DNA of 64,000 bases from Algoriphagus resistens (GCF_001442615.1 NZ_LMXN01000011.1:161440-225439), one strand, 5' to 3'; positions 18,579-28,363 are shown, counted from the first letter of the stretch. The notes: a model not told the origin generated them from the letters alone. A program made the numbers and translations.

Positions 18579-19403
18579 ATGATTATGAAAAAGTTTCTTC
18601 CAAAATTAATCTTGTCCCTGCTTATTGCAGCAGGCATTGCACCTTTTACAAGTGAGGCGCAAATAGCCCCTACAAGTGTAAGCCCTTCGGGGTATGGTGA
18701 TCGCCAGTTTGATATGGATACTGTTTTCTCTGCCAAAAGGATCAGAGAGGACGATAAAATGTATCAAATCGGAGTATGGAGAAGAATTGACCTTCGTGAA
18801 AAGTACAATAAACCGCTATATGGGGCAGGGGACACCAAAGAAAATGGCATTGTAAATCATATCTACAAAGCTATTGTAGAAGAGAATGCATTGGAGGTTT
18901 TCGCTGATGAAGAATTTACCCAACCGCTTTCTATTGCGGAATTTCAGGATAATTTCTGGCTAAATGCCACTGGTGACAGTATCTTTGCGAAGCAGCTTTA
19001 TTACCTTGATTTTAGAGAGGATTTTGTTTTTGACAAGCATCATTCTGATATGGTATTTGATATCAAGTACCTTGAATTGGTTATGCCTTCAGAGACGAAT
19101 TCAAATGCTGGTCAGAAAACAATCGCCTTCATCAGGTACAAGGATTTCTATGAGTACTTTAAAGATCATCCCGAAGCTAGATGGATTAATTTCCAAAACC
19201 TTTCCAAAAGCTTAACTTACGATGAGGCATTTGAGACGAGATTATTTAGGTCAGTTGTCAGGAAATTCACAAATTCGGAGGAGGCATTGATCGCAGATCT
19301 TGTGGCACTTGATCATCCGAATCCCGAGATGCAAGCCTACGTGGATGCACTGGAATTTGAATACAAACTATTAGAATACGAAAACTCCCTTTGGGAGTGG
19401 TAA
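18579..19403 (+). CDS. gldN: T9SS/gliding protein GldN (PorN)
   Basis: A 274-residue secreted protein with a signal peptide ending near TSEAQ. It carries the GldN/PorN domain, including the segment LYKAIVEENALEVF-like (here IYKAIVEENALEVF) and the tail YENSLWEW. It pairs with GldK to form the outer-membrane-associated ring contacted by GldM. It is the last gene of the operon, and a terminator follows six bases after the stop. Two in-frame ATGs (18579 and 18585) are both compatible with the signal peptide. Confidence 0.93.
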   Translation: MIMKKFLPKLILSLLIAAGIAPFTSEAQIAPTSVSPSGYGDRQFDMDTVFSAKRIREDDKMYQIGVWRRIDLREKYNKPLYGAGDTKENGIVNHIYKAIVEENALEVFADEEFTQPLSIAEFQDNFWLNATGDSIFAKQLYYLDFREDFVFDKHHSDMVFDIKYLELVMPSETNSNAGQKTIAFIRYKDFYEYFKDHPEARWINFQNLSKSLTYDEAFETRLFRSVVRKFTNSEEALIADLVALDHPNPEMQAYVDALEFEYKLLEYENSLWEW

Positions 19404-19408
19404 TACTA

Positions 19409-19437
19409 AAAGGGGCTTTTAAGCCCCTTTATTTTTT
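19409..19437. terminator. Terminator between gldN and uvrC
   Basis: A stem AAAGGGGCTT / AAGCCCCTTT with a two-base central step is followed by ATTTTTTT on the plus strand. It ends the gldKLMN operon and overlaps the last codons of uvrC on the other strand, for which it can also act. Confidence 0.85.
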
Positions 19438-21224
19438 TGCTTCCATGCTATCAATTTCTTGGCTCGGCTTGCGCCTATTACCTCAGCTATTTCCTGCTCA
19501 CTGGCCTCGCTTATTTTTTTCACTGATTTAAAGTGGCTCAGTAAACTGTCAGCTGTGTTTTTTCCTATTCCAGGAATTGCTGTCAGCTGGGTTCCAAAAG
19601 CATTTTTACTCCTTACGTTTCTATGGAATGTGATAGCAAAGCGGTGCGCTTCATCCCGGATTCTCTGTAATAGCCGGAGGCTCTCAGATTTCTTGTCAAT
19701 GTGGACGGGATAGGAGTCTCCAGGAAAGTAGATTTCCTCCAGTCGTTTTGCAATACCAATAATCGGCATCTGTCCATAGACGCCCAGCTCTTTTAGAGCT
19801 TCCACGGCTGAGGATAGCTGTCCCTTACCTCCATCAATTACAATCAACTTAGGCATTGGTTTGCCCTCATCAAGCAAGCGCCTGTATCTCCTGCCCACTA
19901 CCTCTTTCATACTGGCGTAGTCATCTGGTCCTACCACACTTTTGATATGATAGTGACGATATTCTTTCACTGCTGGTTTGCCGTTGAGGAAGCATACCAT
20001 GCTGGCCACAGGATTTGTGCCTTGAATATTTGAATTATCGAAGCATTCGATATGATCTGGAATATCAGGTAAGTTTAAATCATGCTGTAACTGACGGATT
20101 ACCCGATCTTTTTTATCCTGATTGACACCTTGAAGCAGTGCCTTCTCCTTTTTATAATAGTACGCATTTTTGAGGGAGAGCTCGATTAGTTTTTTCTTGT
20201 CTCCGATTTTTGGCATGAATACATTCAAACCTTCTATAGGTTCTGTCAATTCAATATTTAACAGAACCTCTTCAGCGTCGCTTTGGAATTGATCCTGAAG
20301 CCGGATCAGTGCAGTTAAAAGTAATTGCTCGTCAGATTCATCCAATTTCTTTTTTAGCTCCACATTCTTGGATGTGATCAGCGAACCGTTTTTTACTCGC
20401 ATGTAATTAACATAGGAATTTTTCTCATCAGAGACGATGGTACACACATCAAGGTTATTAATCGAAGGACTTGCTACGAGCGATTTGGCCTGATAATTCT
20501 CCAGGGAAGCAAGTTTTTCTTTCATCCGCTGTGCCTTTTCAAACTCCAGATTCTCTGCATGATTTTGCATCTCTTGCTTGAAATGCGCCTTAGCTACACC
20601 TAGGTTTCCTTTTAAAATGTGTTTTGCCTGCTCTAAATCCTTCAGGTAGTCAGCTTCATGTTGATGGCCGACACAAGGTCCCTGGCAGTTCCCTATATGG
20701 TATTCTAAGCATACTTTGTATTTTCCCTCAGCTATTTGGTACGGTGATAGATCAAGCTTGCAAGTCCGGATGGTAAATAGTTCACGAATCAGATCGAGTA
20801 CGGTATTCATCGCTCTTACACTTGCAAAAGGACCATAGTAGGTGCCTTTTCTGGGGATCATTTTTCTTGTAGGAAAAATTCGGGGAAAATTCTCTTTTGT
20901 TAACAAAAGGTAAGGATAGGTCTTGTCATCACGGAGAAGAATATTATACTTGGGATGAGACTTTTTTATAAGATTATTCTCAAGCAAAAGCGCATCAAAT
21001 TCGCTGTCCACTAAAGTGATCTCTATTCTCCGGATCTCAGTGACCATTTTTCTGGTCTTCCGGTTGATACCGGAACTTTTATTAAAATAGCTGCTGACTC
21101 TTTTTTTGAGGCTTTTAGCCTTGCCTACATAGATCAATTCATTTTCCTCATTGAAATACTTATACACTCCTGGATGATCAGGGAGCGTAAGATGGTCAGT
21201 AGGTAAAAAGGAGGATGACTGCAT
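19419..21224 (-). CDS. uvrC: Excinuclease ABC subunit C
   Basis: A 601-residue nucleotide-excision-repair nuclease. The N-terminal GIY-YIG domain (about 15-95) contains GVYKYF and IYVGKAKSLKKR. A UVR motif region binds UvrB (about 205-245), the RNase H-like 5'-incision domain follows (with ECFDNSNIQG and KLIVIDGGKGQL), and a C-terminal helix-hairpin-helix is at about 550-595 (LTAIPGIGKNTADSLL). Length and domain order are standard. It cuts DNA on both sides of a lesion with UvrA and UvrB. It lies downstream of a terminator and is probably transcribed alone. Confidence 0.96.
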   Translation of the reverse strand: MQSSSFLPTDHLTLPDHPGVYKYFNEENELIYVGKAKSLKKRVSSYFNKSSGINRKTRKMVTEIRRIEITLVDSEFDALLLENNLIKKSHPKYNILLRDDKTYPYLLLTKENFPRIFPTRKMIPRKGTYYGPFASVRAMNTVLDLIRELFTIRTCKLDLSPYQIAEGKYKVCLEYHIGNCQGPCVGHQHEADYLKDLEQAKHILKGNLGVAKAHFKQEMQNHAENLEFEKAQRMKEKLASLENYQAKSLVASPSINNLDVCTIVSDEKNSYVNYMRVKNGSLITSKNVELKKKLDESDEQLLLTALIRLQDQFQSDAEEVLLNIELTEPIEGLNVFMPKIGDKKKLIELSLKNAYYYKKEKALLQGVNQDKKDRVIRQLQHDLNLPDIPDHIECFDNSNIQGTNPVASMVCFLNGKPAVKEYRHYHIKSVVGPDDYASMKEVVGRRYRRLLDEGKPMPKLIVIDGGKGQLSSAVEALKELGVYGQMPIIGIAKRLEEIYFPGDSYPVHIDKKSESLRLLQRIRDEAHRFAITFHRNVRSKNAFGTQLTAIPGIGKNTADSLLSHFKSVKKISEASEQEIAEVIGASRAKKLIAWKQKNKGA

Positions 21225-21236
21225 GGGCTAAAATTA

Positions 21237-21267
21237 AAAAAACAGCCTTGGATTTGGGCTGTTTTTT
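21237..21267 (-). terminator. Terminator downstream of the penicillin-binding protein gene
   Basis: An 11-bp stem (AAAAAACAGCC / GGCTGTTTTTT) with a nine-base loop, bounded by A and T tracts, lies 19 bases past the stop of the PBP gene and before uvrC. It is effective in the minus direction and could work in both. Confidence 0.85.
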
Positions 21268-21285
21268 AAGCTGAATTATGTTTTT

Positions 21286-23592
21286 CTAGAAATCGTTTTT
21301 CTTTGCATCGAAATCAAAATCAGCAAATCGCTGACTCTCTTTTTCATAGACATCGCAATCAATTTCTATGCTCAGCGGACGGTCAGGTCTTGGGAACGGG
21401 CCTTTGGTGTAGCCTAAGCTTTCATCGGCATATACTTTGGCCATATAATCTACCCAAATAGGTCTGGCAGTGCGTCCGCCCTGTCCTGCGACCCAACTTC
21501 TAAAGTGGATGGCTCTATCATCGCCTCCAACCCAAGTGCCGCTTACAAGGTCTTTGCTGATACCGATATACCATCCATCGGAAGCGTTTTGCGTAGTACC
21601 GGTCTTTCCTCCCAACTCATTCCCTTCACGTAAGGAATAGGGCACTCCCTGGCTGGTTCCTCCTCCTTCTTCAAAGCCACCTCGCAGCATGTAGGTCATC
21701 AGGTAGGCATGTTCTTCACTCATGGCCGGCCTTTTCTTTGCAGTGAATTGCTGGATAACATTGCCATTTTTATCCTCTATTCTATCTATATAGAAAGGGG
21801 TGGTATGCTCACCTTTATTCACAAAAGTCCCAAAGGCTCCTACCATCTCGAAAATCGATACATCATTTACCCCCAAAGCCAAAGATGGCACTTCCTCAAG
21901 GTCACTGGTTATGCCCAATCTTCGTGCAGTTTCCACTACTATTTTGGGACTCAATTTCTTCATCATATAGGCAGTGACGGAGTTAACTGACTGAGCCATA
22001 GCCTGACGAATAGTCATTTTTTCATAGGTGAATTTGCCGTCAGCATTGGAAGGACTCCAGGCCGGCTGGCCTGGGATATAGACTTCCACCGGCTGATCAA
22101 TGACACTATAGCAGGGGCTATACCCATTTTCAATAGCGGCGGCATAGACAAAAGGTTTGAACGTTGAGCCTGGCTGTCTTTTTCCTCTCATCACGTGATC
22201 AAATTTAAAGTACTTATGATCCAGTCCCCCTACCCAAGCTTTGATCTGACCGGTATGGGGATCCATACTCATAAAACCTGCCTGAAGGAGCTTCTTATAA
22301 TACCTAAGGGAATCCATCGAACTCATAAGTGTATCAACTTCTCCTTGTTCCCAGGAAAAAACCTTCATTTTCTTCTTCTCATTCAACTTAATATCGATGG
22401 AGTCTGTATCATCTCCATACCGCACTTTAAGCAATCGGTACGCTTCGGTCCTTCGTACCGCATCTTCGATGAAATTAGGAATGACCTGATTGTTTCCATC
22501 CACCCAGGGATCTCTAGTTCCCATCTCTTTATAAAAAAGAGATTGTAGACCTTTCATGTGATCAGCCACCGCTTCTTCTGCATAGCGCTGCATTCTGCTG
22601 TCAATGGTGGCATAAATCCTCAACCCATCACCGTACAAATCATAGGAGCTTCCATCTGATTTTAGATTTTCTTTAGTCCATTTTATCAAATCTGCTTTAA
22701 CAATTTCCCGGAAATAGGTCGCCAGACCCTTATTCTGGTTTGCTACGCTATAGTTCAATTCAATAGGCAAACTGGACAGGGAGTCAAATTCTTCTCTTGT
22801 CAGGTAATCATTTCTCATCATTTGGGCAAGCACCGTGTTTCTTCTTCTTAAAGAATTATCAGGATTATACACCGGGCTATAGTAAGTAGGAGCTTTGAAA
22901 AGACCCACCAATACAGCCGCTTCCTGAGTGGCCAACTCAGAAGGTTTTTTATTGAAGAAAGTTTCTGAGGCTGTTTTAATCCCAAAGGCATTGGAACCGA
23001 AATCTGATGTATTTAAATACAGGGTAAGGATTTCATTTTTTGTGTAAGCCTTTTCCAATTGTGTAGCCACAATCCATTCTTTGGTTTTAATGATAAGCAT
23101 CCTGAGGCCTGGCACAGAACTGAGAAGGCCATTACTGGCATCGGTTCTTGTCTTAAACAAATTTTTGGCTGTTTGCTGGCTAAGTGTCGATCCTCCTCCG
23201 GCATCTTGGCCGAGCAGAATGGATTTGACAAAAACCCGAATCATTGCCTTCATGTCAATTCCTGAATGATCTGCGAAGCGGACATCTTCGGTAGCTATGA
23301 GTGCTTCTACCAGCGTAGGGGAGAGTTCTTCAAAGGAGACTGGACTTCTGTTTTCCCGAATATATCTTCCCAATAGAAGCCCATCAGAGGAATAGAGCTC
23401 AGATGCTATTTGAGAGTCCGGGTTTTCTAAGGCTTTAAAATCCGGAAGTGACCCGAAAAGCCCCAGAAAATTGATACTAATCATCCAAACGAATAGAATG
23501 AAACCTAAAAAACAGGCGATAAATGCAATCCAAAGGAACTTAATAGTCTTGGATACCCAACTGGCTGTTTGGGGGGCTGCTTTGTTACTCAT
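21286..23592 (-). CDS. Class A penicillin-binding protein (PBP1A-like transglycosylase/transpeptidase)
   Basis: A 768-residue bifunctional peptidoglycan synthase. One N-terminal transmembrane helix (about 19-42) is followed by a GT51 glycosyltransferase domain with the catalytic Glu102 in TEDVRF and the GGSTLSQQ motif (133-140). The transpeptidase domain shows the acyl-serine motif STFK (476-479), SVN (535-537) and KTGT (663-666), all intact. It polymerises lipid II and crosslinks the peptides in the periplasm. It starts three bases after the SprE-like gene, so the two are probably cotranscribed. Confidence 0.94.
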   Translation of the reverse strand: MSNKAAPQTASWVSKTIKFLWIAFIACFLGFILFVWMISINFLGLFGSLPDFKALENPDSQIASELYSSDGLLLGRYIRENRSPVSFEELSPTLVEALIATEDVRFADHSGIDMKAMIRVFVKSILLGQDAGGGSTLSQQTAKNLFKTRTDASNGLLSSVPGLRMLIIKTKEWIVATQLEKAYTKNEILTLYLNTSDFGSNAFGIKTASETFFNKKPSELATQEAAVLVGLFKAPTYYSPVYNPDNSLRRRNTVLAQMMRNDYLTREEFDSLSSLPIELNYSVANQNKGLATYFREIVKADLIKWTKENLKSDGSSYDLYGDGLRIYATIDSRMQRYAEEAVADHMKGLQSLFYKEMGTRDPWVDGNNQVIPNFIEDAVRRTEAYRLLKVRYGDDTDSIDIKLNEKKKMKVFSWEQGEVDTLMSSMDSLRYYKKLLQAGFMSMDPHTGQIKAWVGGLDHKYFKFDHVMRGKRQPGSTFKPFVYAAAIENGYSPCYSVIDQPVEVYIPGQPAWSPSNADGKFTYEKMTIRQAMAQSVNSVTAYMMKKLSPKIVVETARRLGITSDLEEVPSLALGVNDVSIFEMVGAFGTFVNKGEHTTPFYIDRIEDKNGNVIQQFTAKKRPAMSEEHAYLMTYMLRGGFEEGGGTSQGVPYSLREGNELGGKTGTTQNASDGWYIGISKDLVSGTWVGGDDRAIHFRSWVAGQGGRTARPIWVDYMAKVYADESLGYTKGPFPRPDRPLSIEIDCDVYEKESQRFADFDFDAKKNDF

Positions 23593-23595
23593 AGT

Positions 23596-26217
23596 TTACT
23601 TATATGCGGACTTAAAGTAAGTCCTGTATTCTTCTAAATTTTTGCTTTTGTTCAGCATCTGAAAGTTCTCAAGAGAGATCACAAATGAATCGGACTTTAT
23701 TTCATCAGGGAGTCCATCGGAATTGAATTCTTTCTGAAACTTACTATAGTACTCTTTTGCCTTTTCGGCATTTTGAAAAGGGCTAATGATGTAAATCACA
23801 TTTTCCCTATTCAAAGTCATATCCCCTATTCTTAGCCTTTGTTTGGAGAAATTTGCAGTGTGAAAATTATCCAAGTCTGCCAGAAGATTTTTCGCAGTTT
23901 CAGACTGCTTAGGATCCATTGCGATTACAAAGATATGTGTTGCGCTTTCACTGTATTTATAAGGAGAATCTGCCAAGGTCTCATTTCCTCCATTTTCCGC
24001 TGATTCACTGCTGTCAACCAGGGTGGAATCGGTTTGGTTTACCTCTTTCGGATTGAGTTCTGCAAGTTCGGCCTGGGATAGCATAGGTTTCAGCATATTC
24101 CTTGCCAATTCTACCAAATTCTTGTCTTGAGAATTCAGGATATAATTCTCAAGGCGTTCCCGGTATCTGGCACGGCTTTCAGTTTTCCCGGTAATCATGA
24201 TATCCAGCAGTAGTAGCCGCTCAGTATTGCGTGTAAGCGGATATTCTTCCAATGCAGATTTTATGATAGTTTTACTTAATTGATATTGTCCTTCATAATA
24301 TGCATTATAGGCCTGTTCGTATTTTTTTGAAGATTCCACATAAGCCAAATTGCCAGAAGCGGCGTCAGGATTGTTTACAGAAAATGTGTATTGGGACTCA
24401 GGAAACTCCCGGTTAAGGCGACTGACATACTGCTGTGAATTTCCTCCTAAGTCTTTTTGAGCCAAATACAATAAATAGTACGCTTCTGGCTTTCTGGCTG
24501 AAGTAGGATACTCACGGACTAATGTTTCTAGATTATCTACACTCTGCTCCGTTTCTTTTAGATCAAAATACAGCAGCTTGCCAAGCTCAAAGTAAGATTC
24601 TTCCAGTTCAAGGTTTAATGTTTGTACTTGCTCCGGGGAACTTGGGATTTCTGCCAATAACCCCTCCAGTGTTGGCAATTGGCTAACTACGCTTTCTGTT
24701 TCTGAAGCGGTGGAATCATTTTCTGAAGACTCAGAAATGGTCGGTTCGGTGCTTTGGAAACTCACATCACTTCTTCTCCAGTTGTCTTGCAATGGGCGGT
24801 TTCCCCAAGTCCGCCTGAAATCAATAGCACCTTGTTGCATCGCCACACTATTGTCAAAGTAAAACGAGGAACCGGAGCCTCTGTCGCTGAAGGCTAACAG
24901 ATTGTCGAATATACTGGTGCTTTCGGGTTTTTGAAGCGCCGCTGCTTCCCGCATCAGTCTTTCTTCTTCCGATTTGATGTAATTTTCAGCGACTGATTTT
25001 TGTTCATCAGGAGTTAATCCTGCCAATGTCAGTAAGCTGTCATTGCTTTTGATTCGCTCAAAATGGAACACATACTGGTCGAGAGATTCTTTTTGGCTAG
25101 TGATATCCAGGGCGGCAGGATCTCTTTCATTTATGAATGTCAGTGCAGAATCCAGGTAGTACTTTGTGGCCCGGTAATCTTTAAATTCCCCAAGATTTAT
25201 TTCTGCCAGTTTCTGATAAATGTAACCTTTCACCCTTGGATTACTGCCGGGCTCTTTTGCTGCCTGATGTAATAAATCGAGCGTAAGCACTGTATCTCCC
25301 TGTTTTTCCTCGAAAAGCGCACGTTCATAGATGACTACATCTTTTAAGTCTCTGTTTTTAGGATCCTCATAGAGATCGTCATAATACTTTCTTACTTTCT
25401 TCAGATCTTTTGAGGCATTAAGTTCTGCAACTTGCTGTGCATATAGTTGTGCGTAAAAGCTCCGCTCGTAAGGGGGATTTCCTTCTAAGGATTTTTCATA
25501 ATATTCAAAGGCGAGTGCATCAAAACCTTCACGCTGGTACCGCTGTGCGAGAATGAAATTGATCCGGGAAGCTTCTTTTTTGTCCTGGGAATATTCTATC
25601 GCTTTGTCCAAAGCTCCGATTACCCCGCTTCTGTCTCCTCTTTTTTCGTAATAATACGCAAGGGTCCTATATAAATCGTACCGATTTTCCTTTGAAATCC
25701 CCGTCTCTTTAGAAAGATAGTCTATGGTGAAATTCGCGTTTTCGAATTCCGCTAGATCTACATAAAGGCGAAGCAAAGTGATCAGGGTTTGATGTCTCAG
25801 GTCTGCACTTTTTGAATTCACGTTGACATATTTGAAGGTATTCTGTGCATCGTCAAAGTGCGACTGGTAATAGTCGAGTTTACCTAGGATGTAGTAGCTG
25901 TCATCTACCCAATTGCTGATCTTGTGCCATTCGATTGCTTTGGAAGCCAATTCTCTGGAGGATTGGAGCTTTTCAGCATTAGCCTGAATAGTTGCAGAAT
26001 CAAATGGGATAAAAACCGGAAGAATCTGTGTGTAATCTTCTTTGTAATTCTGAAAAACCTCAGTTTCTACCTCCTTCAATCTCACATCAGCAAGATAGTA
26101 AGCATTGAAATGCGCAGTGACATTATGGAATGTCCTGTTAGTAAAGGTGTTGCGCTCAGAAGAACACGCTCCGCTAAAAAGTAAAACGACTAACGCTAGT
26201 CTGGAAATTCTCCTCAT
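23596..26217 (-). CDS. sprE: SprE/PorW-like TPR lipoprotein of the type IX secretion system
   Basis: An 873-residue lipoprotein with lipobox FSGAC (Cys18) and then the diagnostic SprE/PorW start, a ...TNRTFHNVTAHFNAYY segment. Tetratricopeptide-like helical repeats fill most of 30-700, with a low-complexity linker at about 430-500. The C-terminal 100 residues look like a small alpha/beta SPOR-like domain. SprE/PorW is required for type IX secretion and gliding and in Porphyromonas is reported to contact the PorKN ring. It lies on the opposite strand only 4 kb from gldN, with uvrC and the PBP gene between. The gene symbol rests on the N-terminal motif and architecture. Confidence 0.82.
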   Translation of the reverse strand: MRRISRLALVVLLFSGACSSERNTFTNRTFHNVTAHFNAYYLADVRLKEVETEVFQNYKEDYTQILPVFIPFDSATIQANAEKLQSSRELASKAIEWHKISNWVDDSYYILGKLDYYQSHFDDAQNTFKYVNVNSKSADLRHQTLITLLRLYVDLAEFENANFTIDYLSKETGISKENRYDLYRTLAYYYEKRGDRSGVIGALDKAIEYSQDKKEASRINFILAQRYQREGFDALAFEYYEKSLEGNPPYERSFYAQLYAQQVAELNASKDLKKVRKYYDDLYEDPKNRDLKDVVIYERALFEEKQGDTVLTLDLLHQAAKEPGSNPRVKGYIYQKLAEINLGEFKDYRATKYYLDSALTFINERDPAALDITSQKESLDQYVFHFERIKSNDSLLTLAGLTPDEQKSVAENYIKSEEERLMREAAALQKPESTSIFDNLLAFSDRGSGSSFYFDNSVAMQQGAIDFRRTWGNRPLQDNWRRSDVSFQSTEPTISESSENDSTASETESVVSQLPTLEGLLAEIPSSPEQVQTLNLELEESYFELGKLLYFDLKETEQSVDNLETLVREYPTSARKPEAYYLLYLAQKDLGGNSQQYVSRLNREFPESQYTFSVNNPDAASGNLAYVESSKKYEQAYNAYYEGQYQLSKTIIKSALEEYPLTRNTERLLLLDIMITGKTESRARYRERLENYILNSQDKNLVELARNMLKPMLSQAELAELNPKEVNQTDSTLVDSSESAENGGNETLADSPYKYSESATHIFVIAMDPKQSETAKNLLADLDNFHTANFSKQRLRIGDMTLNRENVIYIISPFQNAEKAKEYYSKFQKEFNSDGLPDEIKSDSFVISLENFQMLNKSKNLEEYRTYFKSAYK

Positions 26218-26364
26218 GTGTTACATTGCCCAATTTCAAGTAGCAAAATAGGTTTTTTGGTTTACTTAGTGAACGAATTCGATGGTCTATTATTTGTATC
26301 AGGTGAACTCAGCATAGGTTCTCTAAGAAAAATTTTAATAAATTAAGGCTTTACACTTGTAATT

Positions 26365-26595
26365 ATGATCCCAGAACGTAAAGATACCAAACCTAAGAGT
26401 ACCCCAGTCTATGTGAAGTACATTGGCCTTTCCTTTCAGCTTTTTGGGATCATAGGTGCGGGAACTTGGTTTGGTTGGTGGCTTCAGCAGAAGAGCGACA
26501 TGAAGTTCCCTGTATGGTTACTGCTGTTTTGCTTTCTTTCGATTATCCTTGCTTTCTATCAACTATGGATGTCCATGAAGCAGGATAGTAAATGA
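26365..26595 (+). CDS. atpZ: AtpZ/AtpI-family ATP synthase accessory protein
   Basis: A 76-residue protein with two transmembrane helices (about 17-38 and 47-68) in the AtpZ pattern, with the conserved segment FGIIGAGTWFGWWLQQK. It opens the ATP synthase operon. AtpI/AtpZ proteins help assemble the c-ring or take up divalent cations. It starts 147 bases from the divergent SprE-like gene. Confidence 0.8.
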   Translation: MIPERKDTKPKSTPVYVKYIGLSFQLFGIIGAGTWFGWWLQQKSDMKFPVWLLLFCFLSIILAFYQLWMSMKQDSK

Positions 26596-26637
26596 GTTAA
26601 AATAATGAGGTAATTTTGCAGGCAAAAGTCAAAAACT

Positions 26638-27021
26638 ATGCGCTTGCCTAAAAATATGCACCTTCAATTCCTGCTTTTCTCAGCTGCTGTTGCGGGGTTG
26701 ATCAGTTTATTTTGTGTTTTATTACCGGATATTGTACACGAAAAGATCTGGAGCATTTATTTTTTCATGATGATTCTGTCTTTTTTGATCAGCTTATTGA
26801 ACAGGTTTCTCCTCAAATCATTTGCAGAAAATTTCTTCAATATCATGGTTTTAGCCATGATTCTCAGATTTATAGCCACAATTGTATTTATTGGAATAGC
26901 AGTCTGGCCAGGAATGGAGAATATTATTCTGTTTATAGCGGATTTCTTCGTGATTTTTTTGTTCTACTTAGTTTTTGATATCTACGCCTTTCTGTCTAAC
27001 TTGCGCCCGATTTCAAAGTAG
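26638..27021 (+). CDS. AtpI-like four-helix membrane protein
   Basis: A 127-residue protein with four predicted transmembrane helices (about 8-30, 38-57, 68-88 and 95-120). It has no motif I recognise beyond a general resemblance to the AtpI subunit, but its position between atpZ and atpB, on the same strand with short gaps, is the one usually held by an F0 I-type protein in Bacteroidota. A role in F0 assembly is inferred. An in-frame ATG six codons later is an alternative start. Confidence 0.7.
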   Translation: MRLPKNMHLQFLLFSAAVAGLISLFCVLLPDIVHEKIWSIYFFMMILSFLISLLNRFLLKSFAENFFNIMVLAMILRFIATIVFIGIAVWPGMENIILFIADFFVIFLFYLVFDIYAFLSNLRPISK

Positions 27022-27040
27022 CCCTCAAAAAATAGAGTTA

Positions 27041-28066
27041 ATGAAGCGTAAAATACTGGCCCTAAGTCTTTTAATTTCAGCATTTTTGCTTGTTTTTAAT
27101 AGCAGCACTTTTGCCGCAGAGCAAGAAGAAGATAAGACTAGCTTCATCATGCACCACGTGAAGGATTCACATGAGTGGCATTTGGTTACGCTGGGACATA
27201 CTCATGTAACGCTCCCTTTGCCGGTAATAGTTTATTCTGGGGACAGGGGTTTGGAGTTTTTTACATCAACGGATTTTCAAGACCACGAAACGCATCAATT
27301 TGGTGAGCAGTACGCTCATGAAGGGTATTATATAGATGAGCATGATCATTTGGGAAGAGTAGATCACGGTAGCTTTATCGAGTTTTCGATTACCAAAAAC
27401 GTGGTGATGCTGTTTATCGTGTTGATCGTCGTTGCCTGGATGGCTCTTTCTGCGGCTTCATTCTATAAGAAAAACGGTGCTGTTGCCCCCAAGGGAGCTG
27501 CTGCTATCATTGAGCCTATTGTGATCTTTGTAAGAGACGATATTGCAAAAGAGGCTATCGGTCCTCAGTACAAGCGATTTGTGCCGTATTTGATTACACT
27601 TTTCCTTTTTGTATGGTTTGGCAACCTGCTTGGACTTATCCCCGGGGCTGCGAACATGACTGGGAATATTGCAGTAACCTTGGTGTTGGCAGTGTTGACC
27701 TTTATTATTACCAACGTGAATGGAAATAAGGATTACTGGAAGCACGTCTTTATGACACCGGGAGTTCCTCCTTTGATGTTGTTGATCATCGTTCCTGTAG
27801 AGATTATCGGTTTGTTTACCAAGCCTTTTGCTTTGATGGTTCGACTTTTTGTGGCGATCACAGCAGGACACATCGTAATCCTTGGCTTTATAGCTTTAGC
27901 CTTCATCTTCGAATCGTATACTATCGGTGTGGCAAGTACACTGATGGTTACCTTTATAAATCTAATTGAGTTGTTGGTCGCCACGATCCAGGCTTATGTA
28001 TTCACGTTGTTCTCAGCGATGTATATAGGTTCTGCGGTAGCTGAGCATACGCATGCAGATCATTAA
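27041..28066 (+). CDS. atpB: F0F1 ATP synthase subunit a, with His-rich periplasmic N-terminal extension
   Basis: 341 residues from the ATG at 27041 (MKRKILALS). A longer frame begins 66 bases upstream but overlaps the preceding gene and lacks a signal peptide. The chosen start gives a cleavable signal peptide (to about SSTFAA), then a roughly 80-residue His-rich segment with about a dozen His, then the five-helix core. The essential stator Arg is in FALMVRLFVA, followed by AGH. Subunit a provides the two proton half-channels next to the c-ring. The N-terminal extension is known in Bacteroidota, but its function is not. Confidence 0.93.
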   Translation: MKRKILALSLLISAFLLVFNSSTFAAEQEEDKTSFIMHHVKDSHEWHLVTLGHTHVTLPLPVIVYSGDRGLEFFTSTDFQDHETHQFGEQYAHEGYYIDEHDHLGRVDHGSFIEFSITKNVVMLFIVLIVVAWMALSAASFYKKNGAVAPKGAAAIIEPIVIFVRDDIAKEAIGPQYKRFVPYLITLFLFVWFGNLLGLIPGAANMTGNIAVTLVLAVLTFIITNVNGNKDYWKHVFMTPGVPPLMLLIIVPVEIIGLFTKPFALMVRLFVAITAGHIVILGFIALAFIFESYTIGVASTLMVTFINLIELLVATIQAYVFTLFSAMYIGSAVAEHTHADH

Positions 28067-28105
28067 TTTTAGTAATTTCTTTGTTCAATTTATAAATTCA
28101 AACTT

Positions 28106-28363
28106 ATGTTAACTATTATCTTGTTGACTGCTGGTTATGCTCTAATGGGAGCTGGTATCGGTGCAGGTATTGTTGCGATTGGCGCAGGCCTAGGTATCGG
28201 TCGTATTGGTGGTCAGGCGATGGAAGCTATTGCTCGTCAGCCTGAAGCTGCTGGTAAAATCCAAGGTGCAATGTTGATTATTGCAGCTTTGATTGAGGTG
28301 GTTTCCCTGTTCGCAGCGGTAATCTGTTTGTTGATCGCGCTAAACATCGCGGGCATCAGCTAA
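28106..28363 (+). CDS. atpE: F0F1 ATP synthase subunit c
   Basis: An 85-residue two-helix hairpin protein. Helix 1 has the glycine-rich packing motif (GAGIGAGI and GAGLGIGRIGG), the polar loop is ARQPEA, and helix 2 holds the proton-carrying Glu64 in AALIEVVSLF. The residue after Glu64 is Val rather than the Ser/Thr seen in many Na+-binding rings, which favours proton coupling; this is a motif-level argument only. Multiple copies form the rotor ring. Confidence 0.95.
   Translation: MLTIILLTAGYALMGAGIGAGIVAIGAGLGIGRIGGQAMEAIARQPEAAGKIQGAMLIIAALIEVVSLFAAVICLLIALNIAGIS

Noticed and set aside
26975..27040. Upstream extension of atpB
   Set aside because: It overlaps the preceding gene and would place 22 residues before the signal peptide; the ATG at 27041 gives a normal one.
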